Source: Camarhynchus parvulus
Taxonomy: Eukaryota; Chordata; Aves; Passeriformes; Thraupidae
Assembly: GCF_901933205.1 (NCBI RefSeq)
Contig: NC_044574.1
Location: 44,177,609 to 44,241,608, forward strand
Reading direction: 5' to 3'
DNA: 64,000 nucleotides
Below the pieces are notes generated by a model, which worked only from the letters and a program-made list of their open reading frames with translations, did no database searches and was not told where the DNA came from. Position numbers and translations under genes: made by a program. How positions within the stretch are numbered: position 1 is the stretch's first letter; each line of letters begins with the position of its first letter. Shown one piece after another: positions 12,469 through 45,058 of the stretch.

Positions 12469-13173
12469 GTCAAAGCCCTCAAAAGGCATGGCATGAGGTA
12501 CTAAAAATTGGTGGACAGGATGGAATTTGTTTGCCTTTGATAACTCATTTGTGTGTTCATGATATTCTGTGTAATTGCTGATTGCGCTGAGGGTTTCAAG
12601 AAGGTCAAAGGGCTGTGGGATGTGATAAGTGTTGCACAAAAGAGGTCAAAAGGCACAGTGGTTTTATGGGTCCCGTCTTCAGCACTGAAAGAAGGATCTG
12701 TTTAGCAGAATGACCATTTGGAGTGATAAGCCTGTTCTTTGGGGAATATTTTTCAGAGTTGTACTGTAATATACAGTGGGACTTGGTGTGGAAAATATAT
12801 TAAACCTACAATAACATTTGACAAAAATGAAACAGCATCCATGGAAGCTCTATGAGTGTTACATCATTATAAGAAAGTTATCTACTGCTTTATATAACGT
12901 GCTTCAGAGCAGCAGCAGCAGGACTTGTTTCCCTGCTGGGCTTTGCTGGAAGCTGCAGCATTCACCCAGCTGGGACAGGGGCAGAGAGGAGAGGGCCCAG
13001 TTCACTGAGGGAGATGAAGGTGGGAGGCAGCAGCAGAGGAGGGGCAGAGGCCGTTGCTCCCTACTGAGAACAAGGGCGTGGTGGAAGGGATGTGATGTGA
13101 GGGGGAGCTCCCCCTGTCCTCTGGAAACACTTTTGATTGAGTGCACTGCATGGGACGAGTTTGACAGAAAACC

Positions 13174-13179
13174 TTTATT
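13174..13179 (-). terminator. Polyadenylation signal AATAAA of ADH6-like copy A
   Basis: AATAAA on the minus strand, 200 bp past the stop codon at 13379. The same signal lies at 22153-22158 for copy B and at 6752-6757 in the orphan 3'-exon copy. Homology between copies A and B breaks down right after this signal. Confidence 0.7.
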
Positions 13180-13378
13180 AGTAAAAGCATTTTCCTGGGA
13201 GAGACATCCTTTTATGTCCTGTCTGGGCACAGCAGGACCAGCAGTGACAGCAGCACAGGTGAGTTCCTCATTCTCTTCTCCTGGTGCCCCACAAGGGGAG
13301 GTGCTGGTTGAGAAGGGCCCAGGCCAGGAGAGCATCTGCTGCGCTGGTCCCTCCGCTCGGCTTCCTTGGCCATGTCCC

Positions 13379-17954
<4,576 letters not shown>

Positions 17955-19110
17955 GTGGTCTTAGCAGAGCTGTGTCTGTCGCTGTCGCAGGCTGGAGGGA
18001 AGCTGCTGCCTGGGCGTGTTGCGGGATCCGCCAGGCGTGGAGCGGGAGCAGTCCCGGTGCGGCACCGTCTCTGGAGAGCGCTGGTTAATGTGTGCCGGCT
18101 GCTGGATGCTGGGCGCACAGGGAGTGCTGAGGGGAGGAGCTGGATAGCGGCAGGGAGATGGATGGGAGCAGAAGTCCTCCAGGGAGGCTTTTATCAGTGA
18201 CTCTGCCCTTGGGTCATTGCCCGCCCTCCCTGCCTGAAAGGCTCAGAGAGCTCAGAAAGGTTGGTTTATTTCTTCCAGATGCTTCTGGAAGGTGTGGAGG
18301 GAGGAGATCTGCATCACTGCTGGGGCTTCCTGGGCGTCCCCTTTTTGCCAGGTTGGAGCATTTGACCTGGTGGCCATTCACACCACAATATTTGCAAAAG
18401 GATTAAAAATTTTTAAAAACTAAAATAAAACAAATCAAAAGTCAGTGAAAATGTGGTGTGGCAGATAAAGACACATGTCATTCTGGGTTGAAGCTTTACT
18501 GTCTGTGGTATTGGAGCTGTTTTCACCAGAGCAGTAAGGGCAGAACGTGCAAGAAGAGGATTTTTTTCCCCAACGACCCATTTGCTTCACTCCTGTGTAA
18601 CCAAGTTTGTAGATGCGTTCACTCCACCCACAGGTTCCCCAGAGCTGTTTTCTGCTGAGGCATTGGAAAAGGTGATGTATTGCAGAGATTGGATGAGCGA
18701 GAGCTTGTTGGAGGACCAGGCTGAGATGAGCAGCCCAAGTGTGATGTAACCCCCACGGTTAGAGAGGAATCTTCCTTCTGTGTGGCTGAAAAGACACTTT
18801 TGCAAACCTAAGGAATGGGATAATTTCCTGGAAGACTGCCACTAATGACATAAACCCCCTTTTGGATCACTAGCCATTTAGAATGCTATAATGAGGAGAA
18901 GTTAGCTCTTTGGCTATTGGGAATAATTATATGAGTATATATAGGTTTCTTTTTTTTTTTAATCAAAAGACATCTGTCAACATTTGGATTAGCAAAAAGG
19001 ACTGGACATGATCAGAAAAAAGTGTAGCATTCATAAATGAGGAGGGCATTGCTCTGTAGACTCAAGCATGGCACATTCAGCTCTACAGTTGATTCACATG
19101 TGCTTCACAA

Positions 19111-19300
19111 AACCACAGAATGGCCTTGGTTAGATGGAACCTTAAAGATCATGTTGTACCATCCCCCTGCCATGGGCAGGAGCACCTCTCACTAGAGCAA
19201 ATGGCTCATAGCCACATCTGAGTGGCCTCAGATGCTGCCAGGGATGGAGCATCCACAACTTCTCCTCAGCCTGTTCCAGTGTCTCTGCACTGTCACAGTC
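19111..19300 (-). mobile_element. CR1 LINE 3'-end fragment, antisense
   Basis: Recognisable CR1 text in reverse: CACAGAATGG, then ACCTTAAAGATCAT, CCCCCTGCCATGGGCAGG, and GGGATGGAGCATCCACAACT, followed by CTGTTCCAGTG. At about 19302 the match flips: GATATTAGGAAGAAATTCC is CR1 text in the opposite orientation. Confidence 0.8.
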
Positions 19301-20954
19301 GACCAGATATTAGGAAGAAATTCCTTAAACCTACCCTCCCTCATGCCTGTTTTCCTAGCAGGGCACCCACCAGATGCTGTAGAAGAATACAGTTCTTCTC
19401 CAAGATTTTCATGTACTTTCCAGTGCCTTGCAATCCTCACTTCAGTCCCAAAGTGGGCTGATTTAAGTGCTCGGCCAAAACCAAATATACTCTGTAGGCT
19501 GTTCAGACGGACCCACTGTTCAGAACTCCTGGGACACAGAGTAGTTGGCTTTGATTCCCATTCTGTCTTCTGCATTGCACAAGGGCTGGAAAGCAATTCC
19601 AGAGGATGAATGCTCTACGGCAGATATCCCATAGGATTGGCAGTGTTTGAAGTTGAAACCAACAAATTTCAAAAGTCCTGTAACAAAGAACGAATTCATT
19701 CACCTGCTTCCTAGATAGCATTCCATACAGATGGCTTATGCTTTCATCTCACACCTAAGGACATAAATTTGCTACTTGTGCTGCAACTTCGTGGCTCTGA
19801 AGATGTGTCTAGTGTCTGCTGTTGAGTGGATAACCTACACAATGGTTGTAAAAAGATCTTTCAAATATGTACTGTTATTTTTCCTTAAAACATCCTGCTC
19901 TAATCCCCCAGACTTGCAAACCCACCACTGATGTGTAATGAGAATTTCTGTCTGCCCTGCTTGCAGTTGTTAAGGGCCATGGGAAGCTGGCACCTCTGCA
20001 AAACGTTTGAAATGTAGGTGATTATTGTAGGGAGTTGATACTGAGATCCTGTTGCTGTGCAGCTTTTTTGTATCTGTTTCAGACAGGAAGTTGCTGTTGT
20101 TTTTGTCTTATCCAGGTAATAGAGGGAAAATAAGATCAAACTTGTATGTCAGCAGGCATGGATTTAATGATTAACTTTTTAAGGGCCAATCCTGTGTATC
20201 TATGTTCTAAATATGTGCTATTCTGACTTGCTGTATGTAGTCATGTATTTGATAAGCTTTAATAGCTGATCTGTTAGGTCAGATGCCCTTACACAGGCAC
20301 AGACCTCAAGGTGTTTGTCTTCATCTTGATAGTCAGTTTTCTGTCCTGCTCTTTATGTTCTGGTTGTTTGCTGCCTGCATCAAAGAGGTGGAAAGACGGT
20401 AGAATATTTGACAGAAATCTCTGTGGAACAGATGCTGAAATGCACTTATGAGGGCTAAGTACAATTCTTATCTTTCCTAGTGCCAGCATCAGGTTTCTGT
20501 AATTTTTAATTACAAGTCAGAGTCTGATATGAGTTCCCTTATTAATGACCCAGCATTACATTTCTGTCCACAGTGTAAGTGGGCACCTGCTTCAGAGACA
20601 ATTTTTGCATTCTACTGTGAAGGACAAACTAGACCATATCCTAGCAGGATTTGTTAGTAGTATTGATAATTCCCTATTCTAAAAGATGCCCTGGTGCTTT
20701 AATTTCCATAAGAACAGAAATATTATGTACCTCTTACAAAATGATAGCAGTATGAGGCAAATGAGGTAAGGAAAGTGGGAGTTAGATTCACCCTGATATA
20801 TTGTACCTAGCAGAGATATAGAAAACAATTCTGACAAAGATCTATCAAAATAAGCAATTGATTGTGTTCACCCTAGTGGAGGAGAATGGCTGAGGGAAAA
20901 AATGTTAAAATAGAGACCAGGACTCTTGGAGCAATTGCTGATATTGACTCCATG

Positions 20955-20985
20955 CTATCATAGAATGATGGAATATCTCAACTTG
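20955..20985 (-). mobile_element. Very short CR1-like terminal fragment
   Basis: ATCATAGAATGATGGAATAT resembles the reversed CR1 3' terminus; only about 30 bp are recognisable. Confidence 0.35.
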
Positions 20986-22152
20986 GGGGGGGCCCATTCG
21001 GACCATAGCCTTGCCTTTCTGTTTTCTTTTTTTTTGCTCAGAAAAACTTCCTTTGTTGGACTAGCTGTGATCATAGTACATCCTCCAGAATTTCACTCTG
21101 CAATTACATTGCTGAGGAGGAATTTTACTTTATGATTTCTGATAGCCTAGGAATAGCACCTCTAGCACCCACATTTGTGTGTGATGGGACACAAATGCGC
21201 ATGTAATGTCTCTTCCCCATTACAGTCTGTACATTTCTCTGAGGTTGTTTCAAGATGAAAACTAGAGCAGGAGAAAAGCCTCCATTCTAAGATCAGGATC
21301 TAAAGAGGACAAATAAGAATGAAAGAAGGAAAAATGAGGAGGGAATAGTACAGAGCCCAGTGATGGGATGGGTCTATAGTAGATACCCATAGTGACATCC
21401 ACATTATTTGTTTGCCCCTTAATTCTCACCCAGAGGCTCTCAACTGTGCCATTACAGCTCCATACATTCCAACCCTTCTATTCCATGCAGCGCCACCTGC
21501 CTGCCTCTTCTGGCCTGCCTTTCCCTCCTGAAGAGCCTGTAACCATCCAACAGGGCGTTCCAGTCACAGGACTTGTCCCACCAGTTTCACTTATGCCAAC
21601 AATATCAAGTCTCTGGCACCTGGCAACAGCTTCCTGGTCACCATTGCTTGTTCCTCAAGCTACATTCATTGGTATAGAAAAATTTTCATGAGTGGTGCTT
21701 TGTAGCCAACATTTCTGAAGCAGATTGAGGGGTTCCCTTACTGCTCCTTTCCTCACGTTTTGGCACACAATGCCACTGTTCATCGCTGGCCAGCCAGGTA
21801 TTCTCCCATTCCCCTTCCCAGACTAGTTTAAAGCTCTGTCAAAGAGCCCTGCTAGCTCCTGTGCTAGAACTCCTTTTCCCCTCTGAGAATGGCTCATCTT
21901 GCCAGGTGTCTGTAGACGAGGTGGTGAATGGATCACCCCAAAGTCAAAAACCCAGGTTTTTTTTTTGCTTGCACCAGCCTTGGAGCCATGCATTGACACC
22001 ATGGATCTGCCTATTCCTACCAGTATAATTCCTTGTTACTGACAGGTCAAGCAAATCACTACCAGTGTTCCTGATCCATCAACCAATTGTCCCAAGGCCC
22101 TGAAGTCTCTATTGATTGAGTGCACTGTGTCAGATGAGTTGGTTTAAAAACC

Positions 22153-22158
22153 TTTATT
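22153..22158 (-). terminator. Polyadenylation signal AATAAA of ADH6-like copy B
   Basis: Minus-strand AATAAA 200 bp past the stop codon of copy B, equivalent to 13174-13179 in copy A. Confidence 0.7.
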
Positions 22159-22357
22159 AGTAAAAGCATTTTCCTGGGAGAGACATCCTTTTATGTCCTG
22201 TCTGGGCACAGCAGGACCAGCAGTGACAGCAGCACAGGTGAGTTCCTCATTCTCTTCTCCTGGTGCCCCACAAGGGGAGGTGCTGGTTGAGAAGGGCCCA
22301 GGCCAGGAGAGCATCTGCTGCGCTGGTCCCTCCGCTCGGCTTCCTTGGCCATGTCCC

Positions 22358-26938
<4,581 letters not shown>

Positions 26939-27730
26939 GTGGTCTTAGCAGAGCTGTGTCTGTCGCTGTCGCAGGCTGGAGGGAAGCTGCTGCCTGGGCG
27001 TGTTGCGGGATCCGCCAGGCGTGGAGCGGGAGCAGTCCCGGTGCGGCACCGTCTCCGGAGAGCGCTGGTTAATGTGTGCCGGCTGCTGGATGCTGGGCGC
27101 ACAGGGAGTGCTGAGGGGAGGAGCTGGATAGCGGCAGGGAGATGGATGGGAGCAAAGTCCTCCAGGGAGGCTTTTATCAGTGACTCTGCCCTTGGGTCAT
27201 TGCCCGCCCTCCCTGCCTGAAAGGCTCAGAGAGCTCAGAAAGGTTGGTTTATTTCTTCCAGATGCTTCTGGAAGGTGTGGAGGGAGGAGATCTGCATCAC
27301 TGCTGGGGCTTCCTGGGCGTCCCCTTTTTGCCAGGTTGGAGCATTTGACCTGGTGGCCATTCACACCACAATATTTGCAAAGAGGTTAAAAATTAAAAAG
27401 TAAACAAAATCCAAATAAAGGCAGTGAAAATGTGGTGTGGTGGATAAAGACACATGTCATTCTGGGTAGAAGCTCTACTGTCTGTGGTATTGGAGCTATT
27501 TTCACCAGAGCAGTAAGGGGAACATCTGTCAAGAAAGAAATTTTTTTTTCCAAGGACACGTTTGCTTCACTCCTGTGTAGCCACGTTTGTTTGTTCACAC
27601 CCCCTGGGCTCTTCAGGTTCCCCCAGAGCTGTTTTCTGCTGAGGCATTGGAAAAGGTGATGTGTAGGAGAGACAGGATGAGCGAGAGCTTATTGTAGAAC
27701 AGGGCTAAGATAAGCACCGTGTGTGCTTGG

Positions 27731-30700
27731 GAACTGTTTCTGTGTTTGGGAAGAGTCAGCCCCACGGTTACGTGTTCAGTGGACTGTCCATAGAGGTTTG
27801 TGTTGGCGCTTGCTACTAAATGTCCCAGCCCTTTCTCATGGGCTGAGGGGGGAGGTACGTAGCAGCTGCAGGACTCAGAGTTGGCTGGCCAAGCCCCCAG
27901 CTCTCAAGTACCCTGAACATATCTCCAGCTCCAGGGATGCAGCCCAGCTGCTCTATCCTCCCCCAGCAGCTGTCTGAGCTCTTGCACAGAGCATGGCAGC
28001 CCTGTGGTGGGACAGTGGTCCCAGCCACATGGATGTGCTGCTTGGCATTCAGTTCTCCAGCCCTGCTGGTCAACTCGACCTCTGGGTGAAGTCATGCTCC
28101 TGTCTTGGAGGTGAGCAGATAGCTCTAGAGCAGACATGCACTTGTGGATCACTTTTATCTGTATTTTAGGTAAACAGGGATGTTTAACAGTTTTTCCCAA
28201 GAAATTTCTACTTTTTCATACATTTGTTTGCACACTGCTGGTAGCCTCAATCAGACTATGAATGATAACTATGTATAATTTCCCAGGAATAAGGAGTTTT
28301 AGAATGAAGTTTTAACGATTTTCAGTATTCAGCCTGGTCAACCTGTTGCATTTAAAAAGAAATAAATATATCATGACATCTAGTATGCTTTGTGTATCTT
28401 GTTAGAGAAAAAAAATTCACTTGTCCAGAGCAATTTTTTTCACTTGTCCAAACATTTGATAACCCCTGAACAAAACACGGGCTTCTTGTCTCCCCGGTAT
28501 CTGTGTAGCACAATTGTTCTTATTACTGGGATCTGTGGTTTCCATCTGATAATCTGGAAGCATTGGAGGGAATTATGTTGTGTGGGAATGATCATTTGGC
28601 TTTGATGCATTGTCAAGGAGCATGATCTTATAAGCATGTGAAAATAGAGCTGCACACTGGAGCATGTGCCATTTCCTGGGGGAGTGTCTGGGTGGGTGGG
28701 GTGTGGTGGGAGAGCAGAAACATGGAAGTGCTCAGCTATAAGCAAAGCCATGTGATGTTAAGTTAAACTCCACCGTAGTTCAAGGTCTGAAAAAACACCA
28801 TTTGTGCTTTGTCTGGTAGTTAGATTGCTTCTTGGGAAATTACTGGATTTTTCATGTGTTTGGTGGATTTTTTGTGGTGTCATCATGTGCTAGTGGACAG
28901 CTGGTGCTCTGATGGGGCATGTGGTCTCTACTCGCTGCCAGGAAAGCTCCTAAAGAGAAGCTTACACAGGGCCGTGCAAGAGCTGTCCAGAGCTGTCCTG
29001 GACCCCCCAGGAGTACCTCAGAGCCAGAGAGTCATCAGGAAGGGCTGGCAGAAACCTTCTGTCCAAGCTATACAATCACACAAACAAATTCATCTTCGGC
29101 TGAGTGTTGATGAGGGTCTGCAGGGCAAAATACTCTAGGAAAGTATGAACTTTTTGTTGTTTCAGAGTCAGAATACATTTCATTCCTCCATGTGAAGACA
29201 GATCTAGATGGCTGCCTTATAAAATATCCCTAATAAAAATTATATAATGGGTTTATTATTTTGGACTCCAGCAGCTATTGTACTAAAGATACTAACAGCT
29301 GGAATTTACTAATCTTGGCAGATGACAACCACAAAAATGGGCTTTGCATCATCCTGAAGAGGACAGAAGTGAGATTTGTTGTACTTCAGCTCTTTTACAC
29401 TGATGACTGAAGTTCAGCTCTCGATTGTTGAGTAAATTTAGTTTATAGACGTGTTTAAGGTTAAACGGTAATCTCTTGATTCTCAAATCATTAAACTGTG
29501 ATCTCTTGTCCTCAAATCATGAAACTAGCTGTGCCACTCAAAGACTCTTTCTGCTGACACAAACAGGTAAGTCATCCATAGCACAGTCCCCTTGCTTCAC
29601 ATGGCAGCTCTTCTACCCAGCTGCCATGAGTGTGAGTGCCTGCAAGCTCTGATTAGTCCATGCTAAAGATATGTCACTGTTGACCATATTTGCCAAGATA
29701 GAAATAGCCTTTTTTCTGTTTTCACATTGCAAATTCAGAAAACAGTAAGATGCTTTATGTTTGGGTTGTTGCAAACTGTTACCACTCACGTGTTTCTTCC
29801 CATTTATTCTGTATTCATACTTAAGAAATTAAGGAGCCTCCCCTTTGTATAACGGAAACAAAAACCAATACTTGATGCACATTCATATTTCTTTACAATG
29901 CTTCCCAAACATCAGAGGCATTTGTATAAATTGGCCAAAGGTCTTAAACCACACTGATCAACAACTAAAACAACCTCAAGAAAGAGGCATAAAGGTAAAA
30001 AAAACCCAAACCACCAAACACAAACCATGACACAGAACAACAATATGCCAGTTTTATATAAAATATGTGGGAGTGTTAATCTGGTAAAATACTGAGTGGT
30101 GAGACATTCTCCAGTACCTAAGTCTGTGGAGATTTTCAGTTCAGTCAAAGAAAGAACAGAGATAATTTCTCCCAGGCTGAGCCTGGGAATCTTAGAGGAA
30201 AGAATTAAAACAATTATTATCTCTCTTTCTGTAACTATTGTTTATAGTTATGGTTCTTCACAGTGTGCTATTCATAGTCACCAGTAGCGTGAGATGTTTC
30301 TACTTTGAGACCAATCAAGTATCACTTTATCAAGTCACATTATAAAAGACCCATTACTTTCATTAAAGTTAGCCTTCTGATCCACCTTGAAGACTCGAAT
30401 CTTTCTTTCCATCCCTGACTCGACAGCGTCATAAGTCTATGATTTACTTAAGTTATTAATTCAAATACATGGTCACCATAAATTTTAATTTCTGCTATAT
30501 AATTCCTTGCTTATTAGGCACTGGAATGATACAGTCCTTCAGGATGGATACACAGTTCTAATCTAGAGTTTCACTATGCTGAACTGCATGTACAAATTTC
30601 TTAAGCTTGCAGTGTTATGGAAGCCTAAAGAAACAGTTCCCTTCCTTTTTATTTTATTAAAAGATTGCATATTATAAGTAATTTTAAAAATCCAAACTTT

Positions 30701-30822
30701 TTAGAACACCTGTGACAGGAGCAAGTCCTGTAATTCACAACTGGCTATTAAAAAAAATTGCAGCACAATATAAAAAATATAAAACAAGAATGAGGAGAAA
30801 GAGGTAGAAGAAAAAAGATGGT
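27731..30822. other. Spacer between ADH6-like copy B and ADH1
   Basis: No gene recognised. Holds the 85-bp ADH intron relic near 28685; the rest looks unique. Confidence 0.5.
28685..28770. repeat. Diverged relic of ADH6-like intron 1 sequence
   Basis: About 85 bp resemble 17180-17262 (and 26164-26246) inside intron 1 of the ADH6-like genes at roughly 80% by eye, sharing AGCAGAAACAT and GTGCTCAGCT in register. No exon was found next to it. It may be the remnant of an older duplicate. Confidence 0.5.
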
Positions 30823-30828
30823 TTTATT
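30823..30828 (-). terminator. ADH1: Candidate polyadenylation signal of ADH1
   Basis: Minus-strand AATAAA about 170 bp past the ADH1 stop codon (30997-30999); the position suits a short 3'UTR. Other AT-rich hexamers nearby make this tentative. Confidence 0.4.
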
Positions 30829-30996
30829 TATAAATTCTGTGCTTGAAATGTGGGGTTTGAGCTTGATTTTTTTATTCAAGGGTAGTAGTGGTAGATCTTT
30901 CAGGAAAGCCTTGGTTTGCATTTCATGTAAATTGCATTGGAGGACGGTGAAGTTCGTACGGGTTCTGAGCCATCCGCTGCTTAATGTCTGGGAATC

Positions 30997-42237
<11,241 letters not shown>

Positions 42238-43335
42238 GTTGACCGCTGTGTCTGTTTCAAAGCTTGCCACCGCTGATTTCTTGCACCACGAACTCAGTCA
42301 CCCCCAGAGCAGCTGGGTTGCTGGTACCGCAAGTCCTCTCCAGCACAAGGGAACCTGGCTGTGTGAAGTGCTCCCACAAGTGGACTGCTCTGATCTTTTA
42401 GCCAAGCCTCCCAGCTCAGAGTCACACCCCTTAATCAGAAGAAGTGCTAGAATGAGAGTGAAGCACTCATCTGATTAAACCTCACTCTTTCAGTGCTTCC
42501 CTCTTCCTGACTCCTTTGTCATGCTCTTCCTACCCTTTTTTGCAGCTCAACTGTGGTTGCCCTCAATGTCATGGGACAAAAGCAACAGCCCTGGCTGGAA
42601 GCTATTTCCCTTTTTCCACCTGCCTGGAAGCTGATCTCCCAACCCACTACTCTCAGGGGCACTGTAGGTGCATAGAGAAACAGAGAGAGTGGCTCTTGAA
42701 TTCACAGCAGCAGGGACACAGTGAGAACATGAAGGATTTGCTGATGAACCTTGGTGACACTTACAAGAGCCCAGCTCATCCATTAAGACATGGGATTGTG
42801 CAAGCTGCTTAAGAAACATACATTGACTGTGTGGCTGTGGCTGTATGCGCTCCTGAATTCTTAGTGTTACAGTCTGGCTACTCATTAATCTGTTGGAATG
42901 GCTTTCACTTCACTGTGTCCAAGGACAATGTGCCAACCATGCTCAGGGCAGAACAAAAATCAGTAAGTCAGAAGTGCTGTGACAGAATGTTTCTTACCAC
43001 ATGCAACACCCTGCTTGTTTTGTGCCTGACCGGCTGGTTCTGTCAATACCCAAAGCACAGCCCCCATCACTGCTCACATGCTCACACACTTGCCCTCCTG
43101 GCACTACACGTTGGTGCAAGGGACTGGGTGGAAGTCAGCAATGCATGCCTTTCCTAGGGACTTCAAGCTTCATCTATTTTTAAATTATGCCCAGCATCCT
43201 GAAATCAAGATTTTTCTTTCATAAACAAGTAAAAAAGAGATAAAATGCTGCATATAATCTGACTAGTAATTACTAAGTATAGCACTCTCTCATGTTTACC
43301 TGTATGACTGTAACTAATTCAAGAAGAGATTCTTC

Positions 43336-43545
43336 TCTTCCCTAGTCATGCTGGCTGCTCTATTTCTGATCCAGGCCAGAATGCCACTGGCCCTCTTGGC
43401 CACCAGTGCACATGCTGACTCATGTTCAGCTGCTGTCAACCAGCACCCCAGGTCCTTTTCCTCCAGGCAGCTTTTCCTGTAGCGCTGCCTGGGGTTGTTG
43501 TTATTGAGGGCTGGACTTGGCCCTTGGCCTAGTTGAACCTCTGTG
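43336..43545 (-). mobile_element. CR1 LINE fragment, antisense
   Basis: Contains the reversed CR1 phrases GGCCCTCTTGGCCACC, CTGACTCATGTTCAGC, AGCACCCCAGGTCCTTTTCC and CCTAGTTGAACCTC. Diverged and truncated; it ends where the LTR fragment starts. Confidence 0.8.
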
Positions 43546-43905
43546 CTTGTTTGGGCTGGTGCAGAGTTAGTTTTTCTTCACTGTGGCTGCTTTGGGACTG
43601 GGTTTTGGATTTGTGCTGCACATAGGGCTGATAATGCAAGGATGTTTTTGTTATTGCTAAGCATGGTTTATAGAGCCAAGACCTTTTCTGTGTTTCATAT
43701 GGCCACACTGGTGAGGAAATTGGGGATGTGTGGGAGGCTGGGAGGAGACACAGCCCAGACAGGTGACCCAAACTGACCAAAGGGCTGTACCGGACCACAT
43801 GACATCATGCTCAGTATATAAAGTGGGGGAAGAAGGAGCAAGGTGTGGACATTTGGAGTGATGGCATTTGTCTTCCCAAGTCACCATTACACATGATGGG
43901 GCCCT
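43546..43905 (+). mobile_element. Truncated retroviral-type LTR
   Basis: Starts TGTTTGGGCTGGTGCAGAG and runs through TTGTTATTGCTAAGCATG, CCAAACTGACCAAAGGG, a TATATAAA box (43815-43822) and TGGCATTTGTCTTCCCAAG to GGGGCCCTGCTCCTG. The order resembles an LTR family I know from songbird genomes. It stops abruptly in CR1 sequence, so the 3' part is missing; no internal region is attached. Confidence 0.65.
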
Positions 43906-44145
43906 GCTCCTGTTAATGTATTTATAGAAACATTTTTTCTTGTCTTTAATGGTAGTGACCAGATTAAGTTCTACTTGGGCTTTGGCCCTTCTAATTTTCT
44001 CCTTGCAAAAACTCGTAATGTCCTTGTAATCCTCCTGAGCTCTCAGCCCTTTCTTCCAATGGACATAAACTCTCCTTTTTTGTTCAGAGTTCCAGCCAAA
44101 GCTCTCCAGTCCTCTCAGAAGGTATAACCTAGTGATTTGCACTTC
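43906..44145 (-). mobile_element. CR1 LINE ORF2 fragment, antisense
   Basis: On the minus strand the frame reads WKKGLRAQEDYKDI, then CKEKIRRAKAQVELNL and KKCFYKYIN, the linker region before the reverse transcriptase of CR1-type LINEs. It is broken and lacks the catalytic domains. Confidence 0.75.
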
Positions 44146-44794
44146 CTAAAATAACTTATATCAGAACGAGGTATTTCTAATCCACTCTATTCCTTGATGT
44201 TTATCTTTCTCCTTTCCTCCCTTCTTTTGTACTTGATGATTTTAGAGGTCTTTTGCAACTATTCCCATCCCTTTTCCTTATTGGTTTATTTCTCATATCT
44301 CTTTATGTTTCCTTTCCCCTGAAAACTTTCCTCATATCTTTAGCTATATGCATATCAAGGCCATGATTTTTTTTTCTCCAGCTGAGAACATTTTATCAGA
44401 CAGTGGATCCTGTCTGCAGCCTGTGCAGAGATAGGTATCATGGTCTTTAGGCAAAAGGTGACAAGAAAAGAGACTGCACGGGGTTCCAGTGAAGCACGAG
44501 CAGACTTGCATAACCATATTGCAGAAGTTGCTTTATTTGTCTTGCTCTGCCCAATTCCTAAAGATAAACGAGGGTGAGGCTCCAGATCAGGGCATACAGT
44601 GGCCCCGGAATGCAGGAAAACCACAGTGCCACCCCTTTACAACTTGCTTGCACAGGCTGAACACTTTGCCAGAAAATACTCAGCTGATCCCTAGACCTCT
44701 CCACTTTTAGGACTGTTCACTATGAAGAGAATTTTTCTCTGTGTTTATCTACGTGTTGTGCAATTAAAATCTCTCCTTTCTGGTGACCAGTGAC

Positions 44795-45058
44795 GTGACC
44801 CAAGCGGATGGCATGAAGTTGTGTCAGGGGAGGTTTAAGTTGAATATTAGGAAAAGGTTTTTCACCTATAGGGTGGTTGAGCACCTGAACAATCTCCCCA
44901 AGGCAGTGGTCACAGCACCAGACTGACAGAATTCAAGAAGGGTTTGGACAATTCTCTCAGGCACAGGGTGTGATTCTTGGGGCTGCCCTGCACAGGGCCA
45001 GGAGTTGGACTTTGATGCACGCCCCTTCCAACTCAGGATAGCCTGTAATTCTATGGAA
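44795..45058 (+). mobile_element. CR1 LINE 3' end, sense
   Basis: Classic CR1 tail in order: AGGAAAAGGTTTTTCACC, AGGGTGGTTGAGCACCTG, GTGGTCACAGCACCA, GAATTCAAGAAGGGTTTGGA, GGGCCAGGAGTTGGACTT, CCTTCCAACTCAGGATA, ending near AATTCTATGG, the octamer-type terminus. Confidence 0.9.

Larger units (their letters stand above)
18746..22116. other. Spacer between the two ADH6-like duplications
   Basis: About 3.4 kb present once. Apart from the CR1 pieces at 19111-19326 and near 20955, nothing is recognised. It separates copy B's 3' end from copy A's 5' end. Confidence 0.5.

Noticed and set aside
43657..44142. 161-aa minus-strand frame as a novel gene
   Set aside because: Its N-terminal half is a CR1 ORF2 linker fragment and the remainder reads into the LTR antisense.
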